Position numbers and translations under genes: made by a program. A DNA stretch of 64,000 nt from Erythrophleum ivorense (lineage: Eukaryota > Streptophyta > Magnoliopsida > Fabales > Fabaceae), in contig JAIUCV010000572.1 of assembly GCA_026724425.1 (NCBI GenBank), positions 372,001-436,000 of the forward strand. The letters run 5' to 3'. Each line of letters begins with the position of its first letter. The first letter of the stretch is position 1. Under the pieces are notes generated by a model. The model ran no database searches and had not been told where the DNA came from. It saw nothing but the letters and a program-made list of their open reading frames with translations. Shown here piece by piece: positions 22,948 to 34,860 of this stretch.

Positions 22948-23733
22948 GAGTGTGTTTAAGCGTTTTTTTGTCATTTGTGTGACATTTATAAAAGCGATCG
23001 AGTGAAGCGACAGCTTCGGATTATCCGTCTTTTCGGAATGTGGAAACTTTGAGAAAATTGTAGAGTGTCTGTGAGAGAGAACAGAGCTTCATTTCTGAGA
23101 GACCCACACAAGGTTTTTGATCTCTCTGTTTCAAATCTCTGAATTCTGGGTTTTTTTTCTTTCTGTCAGATGAATCAAAGCTCCGAATCAGCCTTTTGTG
23201 TTTTTCGATAATCTCTCTACTGTTTTTTACGTTATTTTTTTCTTTTAACTTTCTTTGTGTCAGGTACATATATCAGTCTTTGATTAGATTGAAGAACAGT
23301 GTGAGTCCATCAATGAAAGTTTTTTTTGTTAAAAATCGAAACTTTTTCCAGTTTTATATATTTTTTTTGTTAAAAATTCAACGATTTTTAAGAGGTTTAA
23401 TCACGGGTTGAATGTACAAACCCTCCCTTTAAAATCATCTTCTTTTTGTATTTGTTTTGTAGCTCCTTTAAATCCTCTTTTTTATCTTTAATTTTTTGTT
23501 TGTTTTCTTTCACGAAGAACCTGATTCTTCGAGACACGAGAAACGATTTTTATAACTTTTCTCTCTTTAACGTCTTTTTACTTTTCTCTCTTTTTCTTCT
23601 TTCTTTCTTGTGTAATCTAAACTAAAGTCTGTGAAAACCGTATTTTGCAGAGATGTTGAAGTGAGATTTTACATATTTCTCTCATTTTTTGTTGAGTGGT
23701 GAGAGGAAGAAGAAGACAAGTAAATCGAGAAAA

Positions 23734-26700
23734 ATGGAAATGGGTCGTCGAGATATGAGACGTGGAGGAACCAATCGATTTCCTAAGAAAAAATCTGGTA
23801 ACAAAAAATTAAAATTTCAGAAACCAACAAAAAAAAAATTCCCAAAGTTGTCTCCTTTTTTTTTTTTTTTTTTTTTTGTCTTTTTATATTAAATTTCGTC
23901 GTCGTTTTGCTCTGTTTTTATCTTTTATGGATTAAAGGATCTGGCTTTTCTGGGAAATCGAAGAAAGGAATGTTGAAGAAACTTGGTTTAGCAGCTGATG
24001 AAGAAAAAATGAATCTTAAGAAGAAACAAGAGATGATGAGCTACGAGGAGTTTTCTGCATCAGATTTAGAAATTGAGGTTTCTAGGAAGAAATCTAAGCT
24101 TCCAAAAAAGGTAAGTTCTTCATCAATACGGCACTCTCATTTTCTCAACATTAACCTCTCTTCTCTATTTTCTCTTTCTCATTTTTTGAAGAATTTGAAG
24201 GACACTAGTAATGGTGTGGTTCATGCCTCTGTACCACGGAAGCTTCGTTCAGGTGCGTTGTTCGTGACCCAATGAGAAAACTTTAATATCACCAATTTTT
24301 TATAAAAAAATTCAAGAACAAAAAAAAATGAATGTTTTTTTTAATTTTATTTTTCATAAATTTCGTGCATTTTTTTTAATTTTTACCATATGGAGGGATG
24401 TGAAAGTGTCAGTGAAACTCAGTTTCTGAGTAGTTGGGAAGATTATGGTATTTTTAGCTTTGAATCTAAAAGAGATTTTGGATTATTTTTCAAGCAAACT
24501 CTTTTGCTTTTTTTTTTTCACTTTCTTTTTATAGACGCAAGATACTTGTTTATGTTCTCTCTTTCTTTTCTTTAAAACTTGTCTTTGTCAATTTGAGAAC
24601 TCTCTCTTTAATCATTTATCACGTCGAAATTTGAAAACTGCAAATTCCTTTTTTCTAAATTTTTCACTTTTGGTCATCTAAAGCTCTTTCTTGTGCTACT
24701 TTCAATAGCAGCCATGAAGAAGCGGAACATTGAATCTGTTTCTAAGCTATCCTCTGATTCAAAGAGGCTAAACCGGTCCAAAACCGGAATTGAATCTTGT
24801 AAGGATTTGATGATCAAGAAGGAGAATCAAGAAACGGTTGGTTTTGGTGATTCTACAAAATCCTATAGAATAAAACGGTTTGGTAATGATAGTTTCTTTT
24901 GATGTGTTGGTTAGGAAGCAAAAGATATTGTTCCTGAGTCGATGATGATTTCGAAAGATGAGAAAGAAGTTGCAGAGACGTTATACGGTTTAGCTGATAT
25001 GTTCACTGAGACTAGTTGCTCCCTCGACAAGAAGACTTGTGATCCTTCTTCTCATGATAAAGAAACCAGCAAAGTTGAATCAATCTTGGTTGTGGAAACT
25101 GACTTCCCCAAAGCTGAATCAGTTGAACCAGTGCTCTTTTCAGCCAAAACTAAGCAAAATGATGAGAAGCCATTACAACAAGATCATAACCAGCGCAGCT
25201 TAACAGGGTTTGTAGCAAATTCACGTATTTACTTTTGATCTTGTTGATTTACTCTTCTGATTGGTGGTGATTTTTGTTGTTGTTGTTGTCTAATGTTGCA
25301 GAATGGTTGATTTTCTTGATAGATTGAAGCAAAACAACTCAGTGAATGCAACTGATGCACCTGTAAGCACACTACATGCCACTCTAAAAAATATTACCTT
25401 CTTGGTTACAAGATTCAAACTAATGGTAACATCGGGAAATTTGTAGGCAAGAGCAATTGAAACAAAGGTTGCAACAAGTGGCAACGGTCTTGCTCTGTGG
25501 CCTGGCTTATCTTCAATAGCTCCTCAAGCTCTTTCAAAGTACAACACTATCCCTTCATTTGTCTGTTAATTCCTTTCTTTTAGCTGCTCTGTTTCTTCTC
25601 TCTTATGCTTTATCTTCCTTAAATATCAGACCATCATCTTCTACGAAGCTTCCACCATGGATGGGTCAAGCTGTTTCTCCTTCTAACAATGCGTCTTCAC
25701 TCGTGACTGAACAACCGTTAAGAATCCAGCCGAGGAAGTTGAAGAAATGTGCCTCTCACATTTACATTTCCAGGCTCATCAAAGAATTACAGACCAGTAC
25801 TAAGAGTAGTAGTAACCAAAACGAGCAAAGATCTCTAGAAACCTCACAACGCAAGCTCCCTGATCCGGTGACAACAACCATAAACGACTTTAAAAGCATG
25901 GCTTCTCCTTCCAAGAGGTATAAAAACCCTCATTTGTTTGATCTACACAAAGCACATAACCCAAAACCCTCGCAAGAAGACATGGCTAAGCTTGCTCTCG
26001 ATCTCTATGGTCCTCAAGCTTCACATAAACAGGTAAATATAATTCACTGTTCTTACTCGTTTAAGTCCTTATACCTCTCTGATTCTAATCTTGATTTCTT
26101 CTATTTTGACTACAGAACTACGATTTTCTATCTCTCTCATCTAATGGAGCAGCAGCAGCAGCACAATCTCCTTTCTCAATTCCAAACTCATTTCCACAGT
26201 ACAACATCTCTCCAGCTTACAATAGCCATCTCTCACCTGCAACTTCTAGCCACCAGGTTTCTTGCTCTCACTCTACTGATTAATGGTTTCACTTACAAAA
26301 CCTAACAAAATAAATATTCTTTCATCTTGTAGGTGCAACAGATTTCTCCATATCTAGCAAGTAGATTCCAAACAGCTTACAACGCGAACCAGCAGCAGCA
26401 ACATCAGCTTCAAAAAAGGCTATGGGCTGCTCAGTTCAGACCACAAACAAGTGGAAACACCGTGTCACAATCATCGAACCAGTGCAGTAGTAAACCAAAC
26501 CTTTCCTTGAACATGACTAGTATTCAACCTCTGCATGTTGCTTCTTCTCCAAGGTACAGCAACAACAATATGTCTCATCAACAGCAACATCGTCTCATGG
26601 CTGCTGCTGCTGCAATGTCAATGAACCATCATCATCACCATAACAATAACAATCCTTCGCGAACGATGGTGATGAACAGACAAGAGCACCATTTCCCACT

Positions 26701-26755
26701 TGTTTACGAAGATACAAGAACGTCATTGCAACTACTCTGCAACGAGAAGTCGTGA
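23734..26755 (+). CDS. Plant protein of unknown function (At1g75730-like), ten exons
   Basis: Exons 23734-23797, 23938-24110, 24192-24252, 24712-24836, 24915-25207, 25302-25362, 25447-25538, 25630-26032, 26116-26256 and 26333-26755 keep frame throughout and give 611 residues. The N-terminus is very basic (RRDMRRGGTNRFPKKK), likely nuclear. A conserved-looking block is EVAETLYGLADMFTE in exon 5. The middle has LPPWMGQAV and RKLKKCASHIYISRLIKELQ, and the C-terminus is rich in Gln, Asn, Ala and His runs (AQFRPQT, NHHHHHNNNN). Such low-complexity tails are common in nuclear regulators, but no known domain was recognised. An unannotated leader of up to 800 bp, possibly with an intron ending near 23648, precedes it. 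The exon 3 acceptor could alternatively be 9 bp downstream. Confidence 0.85.
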
Positions 26756-27607
26756 AGATGCTTTGTTTTATACAGTTAAGTTAGTTCTTAAGGATGATAC
26801 AGTTGGTAGAGAGAAAACAGAGCTCTGTTTCTGTCTTCGCCGGTATTTGAGATGGTGTTTCTCTCAGGTGATGATAATCAGATGAACAAGGATTGTTAGT
26901 GAGAGAGATGATTGAATCCCACTTGTTTGAGATAAACCCTTTACTGTCTTTCTATGTAAATGATCCACGTTTTCCGAAATGAGAATCACAGGGGAAAAAA
27001 AATGCTAGGTTTTGAGTTTTCTTGTGCAACAAGCGAATTTCTCCAAGAAGCTTCTGTTGACAATATATATATTTTTTTTTTTGGTCTTTACGGTTTCATG
27101 TAAAAATTACTTTAGTTCTATTAAAAATACACAAAAATCTTAGAAAAGGGGTATGTAATGGTGGAAATGTTCGACTTTTTAGTATGCTCCATTTTTTAGT
27201 CAAATGAACATTTTTATTGTTTTAGCAATGTTTTCATGAGGGATAGAAATTTGTTATATTAAAAAAAAAAACATAGTATATATGTTTCTAAGACAATTTT
27301 ATTTTTATTTTTCTTTTTGTTATCTATATCTCACATACCCAAACGATCAAATTTGAATTTAGATAATGACATGGCATGAAGACTAGTACAAACCATCATG
27401 TTTCAAACTATAATATACTATATAATATACTCCCAAAAACTATAAAATATACTTAAAAAAAAATGAAAAAGAAGAGTATTATGAAGAAGTGGAAATGAAG
27501 AAACTAATATGCTTTGCGTAGTCTATCACTCGATTCTAAAGTCACCAAGCTATAAGCTTATGTATCTCTCTCTACTTCTTCACAGAGAGCTAAACACTAG
27601 TCATATT
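26756..27607. other. Intergenic between the unknown gene and the WEB gene
   Basis: 3' UTR of the upstream gene to about 27000, then AT-rich sequence. The last 100 bp, CT-rich, should be the leader of the following gene. Nothing else seen. Confidence 0.45.
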
Positions 27608-28309
27608 ATGATGGAGACAATAAAGAGAGCAGAGATCGATACAACGGCACCGTTTAAAACCGTTAAAGAAGCCGTCGCTTTGTTCGGCGAGAGAGTCTTA
27701 GCCAGTCAAGTCTATTCCAACCATCTCAAAGTGGCAAGTCCCATTCTCTCTCTCTCTCTCTCTCTCACTATCTTTATTTGAATTTCCATATGATTATCTT
27801 TAATTACTTGTATAACATTGATGAAGAAAACGCAGATGGAGGGAGAGAAACTGGAATATCCAGCTAAGATTGAGACAGAGCTTGAAGAGACAAAACACAA
27901 TCTCAAAAGAGCGAAAGAAGAAAGCTTTCAAATGAGGAACTCTCTGTCTTCTCTCAAGGAAGAGCTTGAAAGGACAAAACAAGAACTTCAGAAGCTGAGA
28001 GTAGATCCTGTGGAACCCGTAAAGAAGATCGATGAGACTGTTTTCAAAACCAAATTCGAAGTGTTGGTTCCTCAGAGTGATGATGGACCAATTAGTACTA
28101 GTCCGAGGTTGAGATCGATGAGTGAGAAGAGATACGTTAAATTTGCAAACCCGACGTCGACGAGTGATAATGGTTCGGTGGTGGAAATGTTTCTTGAGAG
28201 ACACCCTTCAATGAGAAAGAAAGATAAGAAGACGAAGAAGAAGAAGAAGAAGAGTTTGATTCCTTTGTTTATTGGAGGGATTTTCGCTAAGAAAAAGGTT
28301 TTTCATTGA
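27608..28309 (+). CDS. Small WEB family (DUF827) coiled-coil protein
   Basis: Two exons, 27608-27730 and 27836-28309, give 198 residues. The start region TAPFKTVKEAVALFGERV is the typical opening of WEB/PMI2 proteins, which act in chloroplast photorelocation movement in their long forms. Residues about 42-110 form a strong coiled coil (ETELEETKHNLKRAKEE...LERTKQELQKLR). The C-terminus has a lysine run (KKDKKTKKKKKK) followed by SLIPLFIGGIFAKKK, a short hydrophobic patch. It is far shorter than WEB1, so a distinct function is likely. The start at 27608 gives MMETIKRAEIDTTAPF; an upstream in-frame extension to 27509 has no family likeness. It corresponds to At1g75720 by order. Confidence 0.87.
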
Positions 28310-29556
28310 AACAGTCTGGTTTCTAAATTTTCTTCTATTTTCTTGTGTATGTGTGTGTGTGTGTGTGTTTGGTTTTTTTTTTTGTTGATAATAATGTGAC
28401 ATATGATGACCTTCGTAAATAGTTCTTGAAGTTATTTTATATTTCCACTCATTATATTTTTGAAAAATAAACAAGAAAAATAATGTTGTAGTAGAAAAAT
28501 GATATAAACTAAGAAAATAAATGACAACTAGTGGAGTACCCGTGCGTTTGTGCAGTGATACGCTATATATTCATTAAAAAAAAAACATAGTTTAAATAAT
28601 AAAAAATTTACCTGTCAATGTAGTAGGTAATAAATTCCTAACAATGAAATGTATAATATTAAATATCACATCCTCATGTTCAACCTTGATTATTAAGGTT
28701 ATAAGTATGATATTAATTACAATGTCAATTTCAACTTGTGTGATCATCCACTAAAATTACTAATTACATCGCAATTAGTATAATAAGATTAAGTTACCCA
28801 ACATATTTTAATAGTTTTTCTGATTTTATGTCATTTTATTTTGTTATTGTATCTTACATTTTTTCGGGTGATAAATAACCGGAATATCTGAACCCGAACA
28901 GTAACCGAAAGATATGGGTAAAATTTGGTTATTTATACTTGGATCCAAACATACCCGAACTTGAAGGGATCGGACCTGATACTGAACCGAAATTTGGTAC
29001 TATATGGATACAAAGACCAACTACCGATAGACCTGGATCCGATTGATACCTACCCAAACCCGACCCAATCACTCGCAAGCCTATGAGGGAGCATGTGAAC
29101 CGATCAATTAACATATTCGATTTGTGGTTTGACTGAACCATTCTCCGATTTATTTTAAGTTATTGTGAAGATTCGTGTCCATTACCCTAGCAATTCGGGT
29201 TGAGTTTTTTGTTTTCTGAACCATCGGTTTATTTTAAGTTATTATTCTTGTATTCAAACAGTTTTTTCTCCTATTCTTGTTGTAATAATGTATTTCTCAG
29301 TTAATACGGTATACACCTTAGGAAAATAATATATATTTTACAACCTAGGAAAATTATGCAGCACAACATTTTTCATAAAATAGGATTGTTTGAAATGGTG
29401 ATAATGCTCGAAACTCAAAGAAAACAATCATAAAAATGTGGATAATGTAGTGTTTCAAAATCACAATAACTCAAATAAGCTTAAAATAGAAGCAAGGCCT
29501 TAAATCAAAAAGAAAACATGTTCAATTTTCTAGTTTTGGACTAAACGTAAAAGAAG
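28310..29556. other. Intergenic with repeat remnants
   Basis: Holds the WEB gene 3' UTR with a (GT)n run at about 28348-28368. A CTAGTGGAGTACCCGTGCGT motif at about 28531, resembling a reversed Helitron 3' end, and a worn CCCGAAC-type repeat at about 28866-29060 follow. No gene. Confidence 0.5.
28866..29065. repeat. Worn CCGAAC/GGATCC-rich repeat
   Basis: Words ACCCGAAC, ACCGAAA and CCCGACCC recur as in the element at 12647-13215. No inverted ends were found. Confidence 0.45.
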
Positions 29557-29820
29557 TTACGATCGTGGAAATCGATCATCTACACGACCTTCATGATCCT
29601 CATCAGAAGACATAGCCGAAGATTTGTTGAAGAACTCAATGCAATCTGCGATAGCTTCACTGTAGTGTACGTGAGACGAGTAGTACGAACTACTGCACGA
29701 GATCTTCGGCGGCTCAAACCTCTCTCCGTCGCCGGAGTTCTTCTGCCGGCGGGAAGAGGAAGGGAGAGTGAGATCGATGAGCCTCATGAGAATCTTTCGG
29801 AATTTGTGGAAGAGCTTCAT
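29557..29820 (-). CDS. Small conserved-looking plant protein, josephin-like
   Basis: Single-exon frame of 87 residues on the minus strand: a basic N-terminus (MKLFHKFRKILMRLIDLTLP), then PPKISCSSSYYSSHVHYSEAIADCIEFFNKSS, then an acidic-basic tail. The SCSS-YYSS-HYxEAIxDCIEF block resembles the short josephin-like proteins of plants, whose function is unknown. Codon use and GC content are higher than in the flanks, supporting a real gene. I cannot verify the family without a search. Confidence 0.6.
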   Translation of the reverse strand: MKLFHKFRKILMRLIDLTLPSSSRRQKNSGDGERFEPPKISCSSSYYSSHVHYSEAIADCIEFFNKSSAMSSDEDHEGRVDDRFPRS

Positions 29821-32585
29821 GGTGATCCTATCAAACTGATCATTTATTAAGATGAAGGATCTTAAGGGTTTGTCTATATGAATGGTTGAAACTATAGCTT
29901 GTATGCATTTAACAAAGACGCATTCATTATTCTTATAAAAATATTCCTAAGTAAATTTGTAATGATTCATCAAGGAGGAAAGCCAGGAAGAAGAGTGTTT
30001 CAATGATTAAACCACCATAGAACTTCTTGAATGTGTTTATCCAATGAACAAATGTAGGGCCCAGTCGTCTCACTATGTTTTTAATTAAAAAGACTAGAGA
30101 TTTCAGGTTCAGGAGTAAAAGTTGTAAAACTAGTTGCTATAAATCTTTAACGAAAAAATACACTGACCTATGGTTTCGATCATTGTAATGATTACCACTA
30201 AACTAAAATTATGTAACATTGTTAAAAAAAATCTACAAACAACACACTAAGGACATAGCCTATAAACCGTAGGATTGAGACCGAATCATATTACATAACA
30301 TAGTTCCTGACCTAGAGAGGATATATTTATAAGTATGACTTAGAACTTCCTAGTCATATAAAAAGAAAAGAATCTATAACATTTTGAAATTTTGAAAAAT
30401 ATTTCAATCCAAGAAAATGGATTTGAATCCACAAGATTTGAATTAATTTTTCATAATGTGAATTTAATTCTTTAATTCAAATTATTTCGTATAATTTAAG
30501 AAATATGGTAAATAAAACCCTGAATGTTTTATTTGAACTAACATTTTGTGAAAATATCTGTATCTTTTACTATGAAACGTTCGTTAGGTCAACTGGAAAA
30601 ATACTTTAGAAATAGTAGTATTATAAAGGTTATAGGATTGAGTGACGTTTGGAAATGGTTTGTTCTCCATAAAAGTTACATTAAATGGTTTGGGACTAGC
30701 TCTGAGCGATATATCGGTCGGGCTCAAAACTCTCTATTCAAAAACAAAAATAAAAAAATGAACATTCATATACCGTATAGATATATACCACATGGATTTA
30801 GCTAGAGTGAAGTTTTCTTTTCATTTAAAGCTTTCAATGGAAAAAAAAAGACGAACCAAGGAATTGGTTAACGTACGATTAATCATAGGTTCATTACCGT
30901 ATAATTAAATCTGTAATTAATGCATAATTAAAGCTGTGATTATTACTGATTACATTCGGAAAGAGTTTTGTGGTCCTGCATTTACACTTGACTTTGGACT
31001 AGTTTTAGGGCACAATAAATTTGGGACCAGTAAGCAACGTTTAGCTTCAAAAACATTATTCGTAGAACAAAACAAGAATTTGGTTTAAACAAACAAAGTA
31101 CATATAAAAAGGCAGATAATGAGGAAATAAATTAAAGAGGAGGCGACATGGAGAGAGCATATAGAAGAATTAGAGGCTTTTGGTGAAATGATTATTGGAT
31201 TAGGATCCTTTTTTTTAATTTAAGGTTTTATGACGGTTATGATTATGTCTTGTACTTTAATTCTTCCTTTAAGTAAGAACTAAACCACCTGGATAACTCA
31301 TAAACAAAACGTAGACCAGCTTAAACGACAGGATAAGATAACTAAACAATCCGGGCTTGAGAAGCAAATGGGCCAAATAATACAAAGATGGCTTTGGAGT
31401 AAATGGGTCGAATCCGGATTTCATTATCAATGTTGTTATAAAATTGACAGATTTTGATCGGGCCATCTTTAAAACATTACATAGAAGGTCATGCTGGCCA
31501 TGAAATTAAGGGTCAAATCCAACCCAAATATTGCCAAATTACCATATTTTACTATGGTTTTATATACTTTAGGTGCCTCAAATTAATCACTGTTTAAAAT
31601 CTGTATTCAACAGTCGACACTTTAGAATTCGGGTAATTACTTTTTTTTTTATTTCACAGTAGAACTATCTCACTATATAACGTTCCAGATTTTCTTTTTC
31701 TAATAATGTTTCCTACCGTTTCATTTCTTTTTTTCTTTCTAACATTGTCCACTTAAGTTAATCAACTTTAAATCAATAATTTTTTTTTTTTTGAAAATTG
31801 AAACCTATGCTCCACATATTTGTTACAAACTTTAATGCTATTAATAGTGGTTTGATTATTTCTAAATCTCTGATTTCATTTACAACATCAAGGAGAAATG
31901 GAGTAATTACCAAATAAACAATGAAGCAACATCTGACAACGAGGAAAGTTCCACTGGCTCCCTCTCAGCGTGCAGCCCCTTTATTATTTTTGAACTTTTT
32001 TTGTTTGGGTTTAATAGTTATTGACTTATCTGGATAACAATACTACTACTCCATATAACTACTGAATTAAAAATCACACAATACTAATTAGATTTCTTTA
32101 GATAAAAGAAAACAGCTTTGCCTAGTTATAAAAAAAAAAAACAGCTTTCTCTATAAAAACAAACAAAAAGAACTCGGGAGAATAAAACAATTTACTGATA
32201 AATGATAACGCATGTGGTAGCAATTATATCACTCTGCCACTCCCACACTATTTGATGCCCACCCAGTGTGAACACAGCTTTGAAAGTTACTGTGGTAAAG
32301 CAAAAAGTTACATTTTACCGGTCAAAAAAGCCCAAATTCAGAAAGGAAAGGGAAAAAAAAAAAAAAAACCCTTAAATTCATCACAATCATGAATATTTTG
32401 ACCCACTACTAATAAATTCTCAACCTAATCATGATTTCAACAATGATATTTAGCTTGGACTCCTAATTATGGGATATATGACGCAGGTTAAAATCTGAGA
32501 TGATGATTAACCTAATCTCCCTAGAATATTAAAAAAAGTTAGAAGTTCTAAAAAACACATTATTTCTTAAATTAAAATTACAAAT
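29821..32585. other. Gene-free AT-rich DNA
   Basis: Promoter side of the small minus-strand gene, then about 2.5 kb with no supported feature. Frames at 30548-30805 and 31269-31466 have no family likeness. Confidence 0.45.
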
Positions 32586-34860
32586 TCAAGATTCTAAAAC
32601 TTTGTAAATAACCACGAAGCAAGGTAATATAGCTCTCGCGTTATAAACCACCAGCTCCTCCAGGTTCGAATAAACTCCGGCGTTGACCGCCACCGAGTCA
32701 AACACACCGCCACTCGACGAAACTCCAACCGCAGAAGTATCCTCCGCCGAAGACTTCTTCTCCTCCACCGTAGAATCCGCCGGTAAGTCAGCGCGCTTAA
32801 CTCTCCCAGCGATCACACGGCACACAAGCATCACTCTCCTCGCATCGTCGCTACATCTCAGCAAATCATCAGCTCTTCCACTACTCGCCGTCGTCCTCAC
32901 ACCGCCGCTTGCGGTTGCGTTGGTTGCTCCTCCGCCGCCAGGTTTTCCTTGAAACCCGTGGCGGATCACGTTGCACACGCCGCAGTTCGGGAGGTTAGAG
33001 CAGAGAGAAGACGAGCCACGAGAACCGAGTGAGCAAATGAGAGTGGTGCAGTGGAAACGGAGAAGCTCGTTGCCGTCGGCGGCACAACGAGCGTCTTTTC
33101 TGGTAGCTTGAAGTGCACGCGCCTTCACTGCGTCTCTGCAATCTTCGAACCGTTGGATCGTGCGTTGAGTGTTCTGGACTTTCAATATCCGTTCGATGTT
33201 ACATATCGGACTGTCCTTTTTAAGCCAGCTTGACTTGAATATGATCTCCACTATGTTACGGCCCGAATCTTCCGGACCTAACTCCGATACTGCGATTTAA
33301 AACGATAACGTTTTGCACTTAAAATCAGTGGAAAAACAGTCTATGAAGAACAAAAAAAAAATTTATAGTTTTTTTAGACATTGAAGACAGCGTTTTAATT
33401 CGGTTTTTGTCAGGTAGAAGTTATGATTCTGGTACTAACGAATAAGAAAATTGCACGTAATAATATTCAGGAGACATTGAATTTAGTTAAGAGTTGCGAC
33501 AGCTGTTTTTCTTTTCTTTTGTAGTACCACAAATGGTCCCATCAAAGAAAAACGACAGATATGGACACTATAGAATATATTGTTCTTCATCTATATTATT
33601 CTTCTTCTCTTTTGTATTTTTCTCTCAAAATTTGTTATCATCATGTATATGAATTTGTATTAGACAAAAAAAAATCTGCAACATAAGGCCAAATCATCCT
33701 AATTTATTTGATCGATATTATCACCGACAATAATATTGAGATCTTGATTCCATTTATATGAAATGCATGCACATGTTCGCTAATTATTGTTCAACATATT
33801 ATGGTAAATCCAAGTGCGTCTTCCCCCTAAACATATGTTCATGCTGATCTATTCAATCAATACTCAACAAGAATTACTTATACCATTTTTTCTCTTACAT
33901 TACATCATGGACTGAGAACTTACCAAATTTTCAGGTATTCAAAACAAATTTTTTACTTTACAAGTAATTAAAAACCATAAATGTAGCTAGAGCGTACGTA
34001 GTTAAGTATTTTTGAGCTAGGTAACAGACTAATATTAGTCAAGTAAATTTAAAAAGAGAAAAAAAAAAAAAAAACCCTTACCTGCGTGACGAACCGCTTG
34101 ATGAAGCTCTAAGCTTTCAAGTTTCGGAAAAACTTCTCCACATTGGGAACAAGCACAAACCCTAGGCGAAATCGGATACCTAAAGTTCAAAAACAAGTTA
34201 CAAAAATATAATTACAACTAAACTTTTTGTTATTTCATCACTAATTGATAGTTATTACCTGCTAGGGTCAACGATCATGTGACACTCGTAACATCCGGAG
34301 AGTTTACGGAACTGCATGGCTCTAAACGACGTCGTTGAAGATGACGTGTAACTCCCGCTGGCGTTGGATCTCGTTGAGCCAGAAGTAAGAGACCGAGACG
34401 ACGAAGAAGAACCGTGTTGACCAGGTTTCCGAGTCAAAAGACGAGTTTCCGAGTCAGCAGTAGCCGAGCTAGCTACGTCTGGAGAGTGGTCGGCTCTGTG
34501 AACCACACGAGTGTTGCCGTGAGCCACGTCTCTGAAGCTACAGATGGAGCTACACGAAGAGCCGAGCTTGGAAGGAGATAAGTGAGTCGTCGTCGTGGAC
34601 GGACCAGATTGAGAGTTCTTGGAAGGATCGTGGACTCTTGACCCTTCGATTTGCTTGCAAGTCAACAGGTTCTTGATTTGGTCCCATGAGGACGGTTGCT
34701 TCTGAGGTACTGCTTTCTTCGGTTTCTGAGATTTATGTGGTTTCTGCGATTTCTGCGTCTGCGTTTGGTCTGTGGGGTTGTCACGCTTCTTGCGTTTGCT
34801 TGGCAGTGGAGTGTGTTTCGGAGGCTCTGCGTTTTCCGGCAAGAAAGTTAGTAAAGCCAT
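32586..34860 (-). CDS. C2H2 zinc-finger protein (At1g75710-like)
   Basis: Exons on the minus strand: 34860-34259, 34179-34082 and 33289-32586, giving 467 residues. The first part is Ser/Lys-rich and disordered, ending with FRKLSGCYECHMIVDPSR. Exon 2 carries one C2H2 finger, CSQCGEVFPKLESLELHQAVRH (split over 20 residues here only by naming its ends: CSQC and LHQAVRH). Exon 3 encodes a long conserved domain starting VSELGPEDSGRNIVEIIFKS and including CTTLICSLGSRGSSSLC and CGVCNVIRHGF, with several Cys and His. The finger plus this domain suggests a nuclear nucleic-acid-binding protein; targets are unknown. All joins keep frame. Intron 2 is about 790 bp. Confidence 0.9.

Noticed and set aside
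28528..28570. Reversed Helitron 3' end (CTAGTGGAGTACCCGTGC)
   Set aside because: No matching TC end was found nearby, so it is noted only as a remnant.
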